Source: Pseudarthrobacter sp. fls2-241-R2A-127
GTDB taxonomy: Bacteria; Actinomycetota; Actinomycetes; Actinomycetales; Micrococcaceae
DNA: 64,000 nt
Assembly: GCF_030209355.1 (NCBI RefSeq)
Contig: NZ_JARVSF010000005.1
Coordinates: forward strand, 1 to 64,000
Direction of reading: 5' to 3'
Both the position numbers and the translations under genes were made by a program. The first letter of the stretch is position 1. Each line of letters begins with the position of its first letter. Below are positions 45,720 through 53,840 of the stretch, piece by piece. The notes beneath the pieces are model-generated. The model was not told the origin of the DNA, ran no database searches, and saw nothing but the letters and a program-made list of their open reading frames with translations.

Positions 45720-47813
45720 CTACACCACGGTAATGGTGATGACTGACCCCTCGGGAACCTTCCGGTTCACCGGTTCCTGATCCCGGACGGTGCCGAAGAA
45801 GCCGCCGAGGATGTTGTTGACCCGGACCTGGAAGCCCAGCGCCTCCAAGGCCTTGCGCGCTTCTGTTGCCTGCTTGCCGATGAAGCTGGGGACATCCACC
45901 ATCTTGGGCCCCTTGGAAATGGTCAAGGTGACCGTCCCGCCGCGGGTCAGCGTGCCCGTGGCCGGGGACTGGCTGACCACAGCGCCCTCCGGAACTGTCT
46001 TGTCAAACACTGCGTCGGGTGATGTGTCGGCAGAGAGCCCCGCGGCCTTGATGGCGGCCACGGCGTCGTCCTTGGCCTTGCCCACCACGGAGGGTACGGG
46101 GATTGGCTGTGGTCCCTTTGAAACCACCATCCCCACAGGGGTGCCATGCCGGGCGGGCGTGCCGGCAGCGGGATTTTGCGACAGCACGATTCCGGCGGCA
46201 GCCTGGTCGTCGAATTGTTCGCTGACCGGGCCCAGCGCCATTTCCGCGGCGTTGAGGGCGTTCTTCGCGTCCGTCAAGGTTCCGCCGGTGAGTTTGGGCA
46301 GGGGGAAGAGCTGCGGGCCCTTTGAGACCAGCAGTGACACTGGCTGGAATTTGCGGATCTCTGTTCCCGCGGACGGGTCGCTGCCCACCACCAGCCCGGT
46401 CGGCACCTGGTCATCGAAGACATCGCTGGTAGTGGAATGGAAACCCACCCCGTTGAGCAGCTGTTGGGCCTGCGCCACCGTTTTGTTGGCGACGGCGGGT
46501 ACGGCGGCCGCGGCGCCAGGGCCCATGCCGAAAAACCATCCGGCGCCGGTGGCCAGGAGGGCGGCAATAATAAGGACGAGAATCCAGAGGATGCCGCGAC
46601 GGCGTGGATTGCCTTCCCGGAGCGTCCGCGCCGGAGTTGCGGCCGCCCGCGCGCGGACCTTTTCCTCTTCCCGGTCTGAGCGGCGCTGCGCCCGCTTGCT
46701 GAGCTTGGGCAGCGGGGGAGCCCAGGTGTCGTCGGCATCGTCGTCCGGAAGTGCAAGGTCCGGCCGCCGTGGGTGGGACGGCAGGGCTTCGGTCGCAGTC
46801 CCGCCGGTTGCGCGCTCCTGCGGCAGCGCTTGCCGCCCGGGGGCATAGCCGGGAGCGGCCGGCCGTGCAGGGGGGATAAGCGTTGTTGGATTGCTGGCGC
46901 GGGCCAGGACCTCGGTCTGGTGCTGGGCCGCCGCGGCTGCCGCTGCCGGTGGCTGCAGGTCAAGTTCCGCGTCCGTCAGATTGGTCCGGATATGGCGCAG
47001 CTCCTGGAGCAACGCATTGCCGTCGACCGGCCGGTTTTCGGGATCGTTGGCCGTGCACCACTGCACGAGCTCGTCCACTTCCCCCGCGAGGCCGGGCACC
47101 AGGGCGGATGGCGGCCCGACCGTTCCGTTGACGTGCTGGTAGGCGACCTGGATGGGCACGTCACCCTCGAACGGCTGCCGGCCCGTCAGCAATTCGTACA
47201 ACATGATGCCCACGGAGTAGACATCGCTGCGCTCGTCCGCCGGTTGGCCCAGGACCAGTTCCGGGGAGATATAGGCAACGGTGCCGATCAACGCGCCGGT
47301 GCTGGTGGAACTGGTGACCGCGCGGGCCAGGCCAAAATCGCCAATCTTGATCCTGCCGTCATCGGCGATCAGGACATTCTCCGGCTTGACGTCCCGGTGG
47401 ATGAAGCCAGCTGCGTGCGCGGCTCCCAGCCCCTCCACCACGGGATCGATCAGTGCCAACGCCAGCCGCGGCGGCAGGGCGCCCCGCTCCTTGAGCACGT
47501 CCCTAAGCGTGTGGCCCTTGATGTACTCCATGACGAGGTAGGCCGTGGTGCCGTCGTTGCCCTGGTCCAATACACCCACCACATGCGGGTGCGAGAGGCG
47601 GGCGGCGGCCTTCGCTTCGCGGCCAAGCCTGCCCAGGAAGCTTTCGTCCGCAGCGAGGTGCGGGTGGAGCACCTTGAGCGCCACTTCGCGGTCCAGCCGC
47701 TGGTCGACGGCCAGGTAGACAGTGGACATACCGCCGCGGGCCAGCCTGGAGACCACTGCATAGCGGTTATCCACCAGTGACCCGGCGAGGGGGTCTGTCA
47801 CATGTTCCTGCAC
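45720..47813 (-). CDS. PASTA-domain Ser/Thr protein kinase (pknL position)
   Basis: A 697-residue transmembrane kinase. The catalytic domain (about 17-275) has LARGGMSTVY, K47 in VALKVL, HRDVKPENVL (D141) and DFGLA (159-163). A disordered juxtamembrane part rich in Ala/Pro/Arg follows. One transmembrane helix lies near 406-425 (ILWILVLIIAALLATGAGWF). Four extracellular PASTA repeats of about 67 residues follow, each closing on a KGP-like turn except the last. PASTA repeats bind peptidoglycan fragments and lipid II, so it probably couples wall status to phosphorylation. The start is GTG 47813. Gene order matches pknL of mycobacteria, although PknL there lacks PASTA repeats. Confidence 0.93.
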   Translation of the reverse strand: MQEHVTDPLAGSLVDNRYAVVSRLARGGMSTVYLAVDQRLDREVALKVLHPHLAADESFLGRLGREAKAAARLSHPHVVGVLDQGNDGTTAYLVMEYIKGHTLRDVLKERGALPPRLALALIDPVVEGLGAAHAAGFIHRDVKPENVLIADDGRIKIGDFGLARAVTSSTSTGALIGTVAYISPELVLGQPADERSDVYSVGIMLYELLTGRQPFEGDVPIQVAYQHVNGTVGPPSALVPGLAGEVDELVQWCTANDPENRPVDGNALLQELRHIRTNLTDAELDLQPPAAAAAAAQHQTEVLARASNPTTLIPPARPAAPGYAPGRQALPQERATGGTATEALPSHPRRPDLALPDDDADDTWAPPLPKLSKRAQRRSDREEEKVRARAAATPARTLREGNPRRRGILWILVLIIAALLATGAGWFFGMGPGAAAAVPAVANKTVAQAQQLLNGVGFHSTTSDVFDDQVPTGLVVGSDPSAGTEIRKFQPVSLLVSKGPQLFPLPKLTGGTLTDAKNALNAAEMALGPVSEQFDDQAAAGIVLSQNPAAGTPARHGTPVGMVVSKGPQPIPVPSVVGKAKDDAVAAIKAAGLSADTSPDAVFDKTVPEGAVVSQSPATGTLTRGGTVTLTISKGPKMVDVPSFIGKQATEARKALEALGFQVRVNNILGGFFGTVRDQEPVNRKVPEGSVITITVV

Positions 47814-47856
47814 CTTACGATCCTAATCCCGCGGCAAAAGGCATCCGAAACGGAAA

Positions 47857-47886
47857 CGGGTCCGAACCGGTAACGGTTCGGACCCG
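47857..47886 (-). terminator. terminator after the LysM protein gene
   Basis: A perfect 13-bp stem (47857-47869 with 47874-47886), loop GTAA, lies between the LysM gene stop (47922) and the kinase start (47813), both read leftward. Confidence 0.75.
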
Positions 47887-47921
47887 CGGAGTTTCATCCG
47901 GAGCCGGTGGTGCCCAGAGGC

Positions 47922-49322
47922 TCAGCTGTAGTTCTTCTGGTTCGCCCTGATGGCGGCCACGTAGGCCTTGGTGTCGTCGTACATTCCGTACTTGCTCACC
48001 GAGTACTGCCCTTGGTAGTAGCCGGCGATGGCCGTGTCCTGGTCCTTGCTGGTGGCCAGCAGCTGGCGGAGGATGGCGATGCCCGCCGTCGCATTGTCAT
48101 AGGGGTCGAGGAGGTTCAGCTTGCGTCCCACCAGGTCGGAAGCCCACTGCCCGGAGCTGGGAATCACCTGCATGGTCCCGATCGCGTTCGCCGGTGACAC
48201 GGCCCTCTGGTTGAAGCCTGACTCCTGGTAGGCAAAGGCCAGGGCAAGGGACGTATCCACGCCCATCCGGCGGGCGGTATCTGCCACGATGCTCTTCATT
48301 TCGTCCCTCGACGGGACGGGGGAGGCATTGAGGAGGGCCTTGTTTTCGTTGGCCGAGCTTACGACCGCTGCCGGGTAGCTGAAGCCGAGGAAAGTGCTGG
48401 GAACCAAGGGAGCGGGGGCAGGCTGCGGGGCTGCAGGTGCGGGCTGCGGGCCGGCCTGTCCGGAGCCGCCGGGGATCACCAGTTTGCTGCCGGGGTAGAT
48501 GACGGTGGTCATGCCCAGCTTGTTTGCCGAGAGCAGGTCCGACAACTTGACCCCGTTCCGGGATGCGATGGCCGAGAGCGTGTCACCGGCCTTGATGGTG
48601 TACGAGCCGGTGGCCGGGCCGGACGTGACGGCCAGGGCGGGTGCGGGAGCGGCCGGGGCCGCCGGTGCAGGTGCTGCAGGGGCCGGAGCGGCGTCGCCGG
48701 CGCTGACTTTGATCTTCTGGCCGGGGTAGATGATGGACCGCATCGACAGGTTGTTCCAGGAAAAGACGTCCGAAAGGCCCACGTTGTGCCGTGCGGCAAT
48801 GGCGCCCAGGGTGTCTCCGGGCTTCACCGTGTAGGTCGCCCCCGTGGCGGCCGGCGCCGCCGGCGCTGCCGGGGCCTGGGCGGCCGGAGCTGGTGCGGCC
48901 GGTGCTGCCGAGCCCGACAGTTTGATCTTCTGGCCGGGGTAGATGATGGTGTTCGGCTGCAGGTTGTTGAGTTTGAGGACATCCCCTGTGTCCAGTCCGA
49001 AGCGGCCGGCGATCGCGCTCACGGTATCGCCCCGGGCAATGGTGTATTCAGCGGGGGCAGCCGGCTGTGCGGGCTGCAAGGCGGACGGAATGGTGATGGA
49101 GACGGAAGAGGCGGGGATGACCGTGCCAGTGGCCTGGGCAGCTGCCTGGGCCTTCATTGCCGCGGCAAGGCTGCTGGGAATGGTCCGCACGGGCTGCGCT
49201 GCTGCTGCGGGCTGAGCAAGGGCCAAGGATGACAGGACGACCGCTGGCAGTGCCGCCGTGGTGGCGGCGATCATGGGCAGGCTCGGCTTGGGGGGCTGCT
49301 TGGGCGAGCGGGACATCGACAT
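47922..49322 (-). CDS. secreted LysM protein with C-terminal transglycosylase (SLT) domain
   Basis: A 466-residue exported wall enzyme. The signal peptide covers about 1-42 (LPMIAATTAALPAVVLSSLA) with likely cleavage after AQPAAAA. Three LysM modules lie at about 93-136, 164-206 and 241-283 (each opening YT.K/R.GDT), joined by Ala/Pro linkers. The C-terminal lytic-transglycosylase-like domain (about 350-460) has the catalytic-type Glu in LALAFAYQESGFNQRAVSPA followed by NAIGTMQVIP. It probably cuts glycan strands while anchored to peptidoglycan. The start could be ATG 49322 or ATG 49316. The frame is open further to 49379 but the signal peptide fits these. It is inserted between the kinase and its putative substrate gene. 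Confidence 0.92.
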   Translation of the reverse strand: MSMSRSPKQPPKPSLPMIAATTAALPAVVLSSLALAQPAAAAQPVRTIPSSLAAAMKAQAAAQATGTVIPASSVSITIPSALQPAQPAAPAEYTIARGDTVSAIAGRFGLDTGDVLKLNNLQPNTIIYPGQKIKLSGSAAPAAPAPAAQAPAAPAAPAATGATYTVKPGDTLGAIAARHNVGLSDVFSWNNLSMRSIIYPGQKIKVSAGDAAPAPAAPAPAAPAAPAPALAVTSGPATGSYTIKAGDTLSAIASRNGVKLSDLLSANKLGMTTVIYPGSKLVIPGGSGQAGPQPAPAAPQPAPAPLVPSTFLGFSYPAAVVSSANENKALLNASPVPSRDEMKSIVADTARRMGVDTSLALAFAYQESGFNQRAVSPANAIGTMQVIPSSGQWASDLVGRKLNLLDPYDNATAGIAILRQLLATSKDQDTAIAGYYQGQYSVSKYGMYDDTKAYVAAIRANQKNYS

Positions 49323-49387
49323 GGAAAGAATCCTCTTCTCAACTGCGGGCGCGGACGCGGGCGGGGATGCCGCTGTCAATCTTGATA

Positions 49388-49416
49388 CTACTGTGACATA
49401 TGTTATTCGTGTTACA
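49388..49416. promoter_or_regulatory. TGTAAC/GTGACA-type AT-rich patch upstream of the LysM gene
   Basis: On the minus strand the segment reads TGTAACACGAATAACATATG then TCACAG, an AT-rich imperfect inverted repeat. GTAAC-like words resemble the half-sites used by MtrA, which controls wall hydrolases in actinobacteria, but the spacing is not the known one. I looked for a cyclic-di-AMP riboswitch in this leader and saw none. Confidence 0.3.
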
Positions 49417-49570
49417 GCTGTGGTGAAAGTGAATCTCTCACGAATTTGCGATTAGCACAAGAATCCAGGAATGCCCGGAATGCCTGCTTTTCTTGGAGTG
49501 TCTCCGGCCGGTCAGGCAAATGAATTGCCCCGACTAGGCGACGGGGCGCGCAGCGTGGCAACCTTGGTCC

Positions 49571-49924
49571 GTGAGTAATGTAGAAAACCTGGTGGGCGAG
49601 TGGTTGCCGCTGCCCGACGTCGCACGTTTGTTGGATGTCTCAGTTACCAAAGTCCATGGCCTGATTGATGACCATGCCCTGGCCGCAGTGCGGGTCGGGG
49701 AGCGGAAGATCCGTTCGGTTCCCGCGGAATTCATCCAGGATGGCCAGGTAGTGGACAGCCTCAAGGGGACCATCGTGGTGCTCTCCGACGCTGGTTATTC
49801 GGATGAAGACCTCATTGTGTGGCTGTTTACCGCAGACGAATCATTGCGCGGCCGCCCTATTGATGCATTGAGGGAAGGCCGCAAGACGGAAATCAGGCGC
49901 AGGGCCCAAACCCTCGCCTGGTAA
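49571..49924 (+). CDS. Rv2175c-family DNA-binding protein
   Basis: A 117-residue protein with an N-terminal winged helix-turn-helix of excisionase/MerR-like type (LPLPDVARLLDVSVTKVHGL) and a C-terminal helical domain (SLKGTIVVLSDAGYSDEDLI then VWLFTADESL). The family member Rv2175c is a DNA-binding substrate of PknL in M. tuberculosis, and its neighbour here is the PASTA kinase region, so phosphorylation by that kinase is likely. GTG 49571 is the start. It is convergent with the polyprenyl synthase gene (9-bp gap). Confidence 0.9.
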   Translation: MSNVENLVGEWLPLPDVARLLDVSVTKVHGLIDDHALAAVRVGERKIRSVPAEFIQDGQVVDSLKGTIVVLSDAGYSDEDLIVWLFTADESLRGRPIDALREGRKTEIRRRAQTLAW

Positions 49925-49933
49925 TTTCCGGCT

Positions 49934-51028
49934 TTAGGAGGCTCGGCTGACGGTTGCTTCAGCCAGCCTCCGCAAGGCGGTCTTGGGCAAGTCCTCCACG
50001 GCGAGCTCGTCGAGGGCATTAAATGCCGCCGCACCGAATTCCCCTATCAGGACTTCCGTAGCCTGCAGGGCTCCGGAGTCTTCGATGATCCGCCTGATGT
50101 CGAGGATGTCCGCCTCCGAAAGATCGGGGCTGCCGAGTCGGGCATCAATGAACGCGGACTCGGCAGGGGATGCCTGGTCCAGCGCCAGCGCCACCAGGAC
50201 CGTACGTTTGCCTTCCCTCAAATCGTCCCCCGCAGGTTTGCCTGTGGTCAGCGGATCGCCGAACACTCCCAGGACGTCATCGCGGAGCTGGAATGCTTCG
50301 CCCAGCGGCAGGGCGAAAGCGGAGTAACCACGGAGCAGCTCGTTGGAAGCTCCGGCCAGGGCCCCGCCCAGCGCCAGCGGATGCTCTGTGGAGTACTTGG
50401 CGCTCTTGAACCGGATGATGGACTGGGCCCGGCCAACAGCCCCGGCGCGGTCGCGGACCGGGCCCGCCACCTCTTCCAGGATGTCCAGGTACTGTCCGGC
50501 CATCACCTCGGCGCGCATGAGGTTGAAGATCAGCCGTGCCCTGCTGCCGGAGGCTGCACGCTCGCCGATGTCGGTGAACGCTTCTTCGCTGAAGGACAAG
50601 CACAGGTCGCCGGCAAGAATGGCCGCTGCCTGGCCAAAACGTTCGCTGTCCAGGGCCCAACCCTGCGCGGTGTGCAGCTGGCTGAACCGCCGGTGCACGC
50701 TGGGACCGCCACGCCGGGTGTCTGAGCGGTCGATAATGTCGTCGTGTATCAGGGCCGCCGCCTGGAACAACTCAAGCGCGGCACCGGCCGTCACAACCTG
50801 GCTGGCTCCGGCCTCGCCGCCGGCGCCGCGCCAGCCCCAGTAGCACATGAGCGCCCTGAGGCGCTTGCCGCCGGTGACCAAGTTGGAGATGGAGCCCATG
50901 ATGGGCTCGATGTCCGGCGAGATGCCGGACATGATGGACTGGCGCTCGGTGAGAAAGCCTGTCAGTTCGCCGGCGACTCCCGCCACGAAGTCTGCCTGCT
51001 CATTCCTCAGCTGCTCCGTGGCCGTCAC
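49934..51028 (-). CDS. polyprenyl diphosphate synthase (IdsA-like)
   Basis: A 364-residue trans-isoprenyl synthase extending isopentenyl diphosphate chains. The first Asp-rich motif is HDDIIDRSDTRRGGPSVH (D96, D97, D100), and the second is LRDDVLGVFGDPLTTGKPAG. The N-terminal ELTGFLTERQ helix and GGKRLRALMCYWGW fit the geranylgeranyl/longer class. Product length cannot be read from the sequence. The start is GTG 51028, which overlaps the lipoprotein gene stop by 4 bp. Rv2173 has the same neighbourhood in mycobacteria. It may feed carotenoid or menaquinone synthesis. Confidence 0.9.
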   Translation of the reverse strand: MTATEQLRNEQADFVAGVAGELTGFLTERQSIMSGISPDIEPIMGSISNLVTGGKRLRALMCYWGWRGAGGEAGASQVVTAGAALELFQAAALIHDDIIDRSDTRRGGPSVHRRFSQLHTAQGWALDSERFGQAAAILAGDLCLSFSEEAFTDIGERAASGSRARLIFNLMRAEVMAGQYLDILEEVAGPVRDRAGAVGRAQSIIRFKSAKYSTEHPLALGGALAGASNELLRGYSAFALPLGEAFQLRDDVLGVFGDPLTTGKPAGDDLREGKRTVLVALALDQASPAESAFIDARLGSPDLSEADILDIRRIIEDSGALQATEVLIGEFGAAAFNALDELAVEDLPKTALRRLAEATVSRAS

Positions 51029-51549
51029 TTGGCCGACTCAGCTGCGACGTTCGCGCCGATCGTGAACGTGGAGACGCCGGAGGCCTCCACTACCGAGAGG
51101 TTCACGGTCTCGTTGTCGCCGCGGACGAAGTCCTTGGAAGCGACGCCGCCGACAGTGTCACCCGGCACCGCCTTGAAGCCCTGGCCTTCGAGCGCCTTTG
51201 TGTAAAAGTCGATGACCGAGCTGGTGGGGGCCGAGACGGTGCCCACCAGTGCGGCAGTTGCCGGGGTGGATGCCTTGTCAAAACTGCTTGATACCACCGT
51301 GGCCCCGGTCATCAGGGGGAGAAGCTGCTGCGGAAACCCTTCCACTACGGCGCCGACCGTTGCCGACGTGTTGGGGGATGCGGATGGGCTGGGCGAGGCC
51401 GTGAGGGTGGACTGCGCGGCGGCAATGGAAGCGGTCTGGGAGGGTTGGGCCTCACCTGACGGGGCCTGGCTGCATGCGGCAAGGGCGAGCACCCCAACGG
51501 CGGCAAGCGCGGCCAAGGCAGCTGGCTTGAAGTTTCCAATAGCCGTCAC
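51025..51549 (-). CDS. putative secreted lipoprotein
   Basis: A 174-residue lipoprotein. The N-terminus MTAIGNFKPAALAALAAVGV then LALAAC gives a lipobox (LAAC, Cys26). A Ser/Thr/Pro/Ala-rich linker (about 28-65) precedes a folded domain of about 110 residues ending TFTIGANVAAESAK. No known family is recognisable. AGGAGG at 51559-51564 sets the start at GTG 51549. The frame is open far upstream but that is antisense to dinB. It is cotranscribed with the polyprenyl synthase gene. Confidence 0.82.
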   Translation of the reverse strand: MTAIGNFKPAALAALAAVGVLALAACSQAPSGEAQPSQTASIAAAQSTLTASPSPSASPNTSATVGAVVEGFPQQLLPLMTGATVVSSSFDKASTPATAALVGTVSAPTSSVIDFYTKALEGQGFKAVPGDTVGGVASKDFVRGDNETVNLSVVEASGVSTFTIGANVAAESAK

Positions 51550-51626
51550 AGAGACTTTCCTCCTGGTGTTGTTGGCGGAATCAGCCTCCAGTTTAGCCAG
51601 CCCCCTGAGGGGTCTGCGCAAACCGA

Positions 51627-51632
51627 TAGGAT
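51627..51632 (+). promoter_or_regulatory. -10 element TAGGAT for dinB, probable leaderless start
   Basis: TAGGAT lies seven bases before GTG 51640, which would make the G of the codon +1. No Shine-Dalgarno sequence precedes that codon. Confidence 0.55.
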
Positions 51633-51639
51633 TGCAGCC

Positions 51640-52887
51640 GTGGTGCCCGCAGGTATGAACCAGCCAGCCGCCGCGCGCCTTCCGGGCCGCCGGCGTACCT
51701 GCATCATGCATGTGGACATGGATGCCTTCTTTGTCTCCGTCGAGCTCCGTACCCGCCCCGAACTCCGCGGCAAGCCCGTGATCGTCGGGTTCCCGGGGGA
51801 GCGGTCGGTGGTCTTGTCGGGGTCCTACGAAGCCCGGGCCTTTGGCGTGAAGTCTGCGATGCCTATGGCCGTGGCGATGCGGATGTGCCCGCAGGCCGTG
51901 GTGATTGAACCCCGGCACAAGCTCTACTACGAGGTCTCCGGGCAGCTGATGGCGATCTTCGAATCCATCACCGGGCTCGTGGAACCGTTGAGTGTTGACG
52001 AAGCTTTCCTTGATGTCACCGGTGCCTTGCGCCGGCTGGGCCCTCCCCGGGGAATTGGCGAACTGATCCGGCGCAGGGTGGCTGCGGAACTGGGCATAAC
52101 GGCCTCGGTGGGGATTGCGGAAACAAAATTCGTGGCCAAGATCGCCTCCACCCGGTGCAAGCCCGACGGACTCCTGATGATTGGGCCGGACGAAACCGTT
52201 CCCTACCTCCACAGCCTCCCGGTCGGCGCGCTGTGGGGCGTCGGGGCCAAGACGGGTGAGGCCTTGGCGAACATGGGCATCAGGACCGTGGCGGACGTCG
52301 CGGCAACCCCCGTGTCCTCGTTGAAGAAGGTCCTCGGTGCCACCGGAGAACACGTGCACCAGCTCGCCTGGGGCATTGACCCCCGCCCTGTGACCCCGGT
52401 GCGGCTTGAGAAGAGCATTGGGGCAGAGGAGACCTTCGCCGTGGATACGGCCGACGACGCACTCCTGCGGCGGGAACTGCTCCGGCTGTCCCACAGGACC
52501 GCGACCAGGCTGCGCAGCTCCGGCATGGTGGCCCGGACCGTGGCCCTGAAGCTCCGGTATGCCGACTTCTCCACTATCACCCGCAGCAGGACGGTCCACA
52601 CCCCCGTGGACAGCGCCCAGCTGATCTATGCGGTGGCACTCCAGCTGTTGGAGTCCCTCGGAACCAGGGCCATGACCGTGCGGCTCGTCGGGGTCCGGGC
52701 TGAACAGCTTGAGGAAGCCGCCCTGACCTCGCTTCAGCTGAGCATTGACCGCAGGGATGAGAACTGGCGGGCCGCCGAACAGGCGCTGGATGAGGTAACG
52801 CGCCGGTTCGGCAGCAAGTCCGTCCTGCCCGCCCGCCTGATGGAGCCGGACGGCCCGTCAGGGGAAGGGGCGGCAGGGCCGGACTGA
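51640..52887 (+). CDS. dinB: DNA polymerase IV (translesion)
   Basis: Y-family error-prone polymerase of 415 residues. The catalytic palm has the metal ligands in CIMHVDMDAFFVSVE near 21-35 and the LSVDEAFLDV pair near 115. The finger region is VVLSGSYEARAFGVKSAMPM. The thumb has helix-hairpin-helix elements (LWGVGAKTGEALANMGIRTV). The little finger lies after about residue 245. No beta-clamp motif of the QxSLF kind is obvious at the C-terminus, which ends in a Gly/Pro/Ala stretch. The start is GTG 51640 by the -10 geometry. ATG 51655 is an alternative. No LexA box was seen. Confidence 0.94.
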   Translation: MVPAGMNQPAAARLPGRRRTCIMHVDMDAFFVSVELRTRPELRGKPVIVGFPGERSVVLSGSYEARAFGVKSAMPMAVAMRMCPQAVVIEPRHKLYYEVSGQLMAIFESITGLVEPLSVDEAFLDVTGALRRLGPPRGIGELIRRRVAAELGITASVGIAETKFVAKIASTRCKPDGLLMIGPDETVPYLHSLPVGALWGVGAKTGEALANMGIRTVADVAATPVSSLKKVLGATGEHVHQLAWGIDPRPVTPVRLEKSIGAEETFAVDTADDALLRRELLRLSHRTATRLRSSGMVARTVALKLRYADFSTITRSRTVHTPVDSAQLIYAVALQLLESLGTRAMTVRLVGVRAEQLEEAALTSLQLSIDRRDENWRAAEQALDEVTRRFGSKSVLPARLMEPDGPSGEGAAGPD

Positions 52888-53021
52888 GGGTCCGCCGAAG
52901 TCATTGCCGTCTTTCAGATCAGGGCTCAACAATCTATCCTTGGATATACATAGTTTTCGAGTGAATGGACTTACTGCCGGACCCTCTTGGACATGCTCCC
53001 GCCCCCGCGACTGCATGTAAG

Positions 53022-53056
53022 GTTCCCGTCTTGGCCGCCGCCGGCCGGACGGGAAC
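53022..53056 (+). terminator. hairpin after dinB
   Basis: GTTCCCGTC (53022-53030) pairs with GACGGGAAC (53048-53056) around an inner GGCC stem. It lies between dinB and the DUF3040 gene. It could end dinB or lie in the leader of the next gene. The other notable element of 52888-53138 is TATCC-TT-GGATA at 52935-52946. Confidence 0.5.
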
Positions 53057-53138
53057 TTTCCAGCTACAGCAGACGTTCTAGGGGTCAGAAGTAGTGGCTG
53101 GGATCAGCCCGGACGTTGGCCTACAAAAGGAGGTCGTG

Positions 53139-53510
53139 ATGCCGCTGTCGGAGCACGAACAGAAGCTGCTTGAGCAGCTTGAGAAGCAGCTTCACGAGGA
53201 CGATCCGAAGTTCGCGAACTCGATGGGTTCGGACCCCGGGCGTTCATGGTCCACGAGGCACGTGGTCATTGGAGTCCTGTGTGCGCTTGCCGGCGTTTTC
53301 CTGTTGCTGGTTGGTGTCACCCTCCAGAACATTTTCGTCGGTGTCCTGGGCTTCGTCGTCATGGGCGGCGGGGTTTACTTCGCCACCCTGCGTAGTTCCC
53401 GGGGGCGGCCTGGTTCGAAGGCTGGAACCGGCAAGTCCGGCAAGCCCCGGAGTTCCTTTATGAGCAGCCTCGAGGAACGGTGGGACGAGCGCCGCAGAGG
53501 AGAGTCCTGA
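53139..53510 (+). CDS. DUF3040 membrane protein
   Basis: A 123-residue protein of the actinobacterial DUF3040 family, which typically opens MPLSEHEQKLLEQLEKQLHE. Two membrane helices lie at about 47-65 (HVVIGVLCALAGVFLLLVGV) and 70-88. The C-terminal tail is basic (RGRPGSKAGTGKSGKPR, then ERWDERRRGES). Full AAGGAGG at 53127-53133 sets ATG 53139. Genes of this family are often found between dinB and mraZ in actinobacteria. Function is unknown. Confidence 0.9.
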   Translation: MPLSEHEQKLLEQLEKQLHEDDPKFANSMGSDPGRSWSTRHVVIGVLCALAGVFLLLVGVTLQNIFVGVLGFVVMGGGVYFATLRSSRGRPGSKAGTGKSGKPRSSFMSSLEERWDERRRGES

Positions 53511-53568
53511 GGGCCTCCCGGACAATCCACCCCGCTCCTCCATTTTGATCCCCTGACGGCAGGGAAAC

Positions 53569-53604
53569 ACAGGTAAAGGCCCGCTTCGGCGGGCCTTACC
53601 TGTT
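53569..53604 (+). terminator. terminator after the DUF3040 gene
   Basis: The core CCCGC-TTCG-GCGGG is extended by ACAGGTAAAGG and CCTTACCTGT arms with one bulged base, followed by TTTA. It isolates the mraZ operon from upstream transcription. Confidence 0.8.
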
Positions 53605-53659
53605 TAACCGGCGAATGCCGGGTTTATGGCGCCGGCGGTGGCGGCCCTGGGTAAAAGTC

Positions 53660-53677
53660 CTCCACTTTCCACCACAG
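53660..53677 (-). repeat. inverted copy of the MraZ-box sequence
   Basis: CTCCACTTTCCACCACAG is the exact reverse complement of 53748-53765. Read on the minus strand it carries two GTGG units at 10-bp spacing. It lies 70 bp upstream of the mraZ promoter box. Confidence 0.85.
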
Positions 53678-53743
53678 GGGCATTTTCCGCGCCATTTCAA
53701 AGGTGCTATCCCATAGACAGCGTGCTGGAAACGCCGTTTTGCG

Positions 53744-53779
53744 TTGACTGTGGTGGAAAGTGGAGTAATGTGGAGGACA
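53744..53779 (+). promoter_or_regulatory. mraZ promoter with three 10-bp-spaced GTGG repeats (MraZ box)
   Basis: GTGG occurs at 53750, 53760 and 53770, exactly one helical turn apart (units GTGGTGGAAA, GTGGAGTAAT, GTGGAGGACA). It overlaps a promoter with -35 TTGACT (53744-53749) and -10 TAATGT (53766-53771), spacer 16. This is the classic layout for MraZ autorepression of the dcw operon. Confidence 0.8.
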
Positions 53780-53840
53780 TAAGAGGGTGGTTGCAACACA
53801 GGGGATGTGCAGTTCCTGACGGCGGACAGGCGGTGGGCCA

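Noticed and set aside
49323..49570. Cyclic-di-AMP (ydaO) riboswitch upstream of the LysM gene.
   Set aside because: Such elements often precede actinobacterial wall hydrolase genes, but none of the conserved core sequences is visible in the 248 bp.
51550..52599. N-terminal extension of the lipoprotein gene by about 350 codons on the minus strand.
   Set aside because: This part is antisense to dinB. The lipobox signal peptide and an AGGAGG ribosome-binding sequence place the start at 51549.
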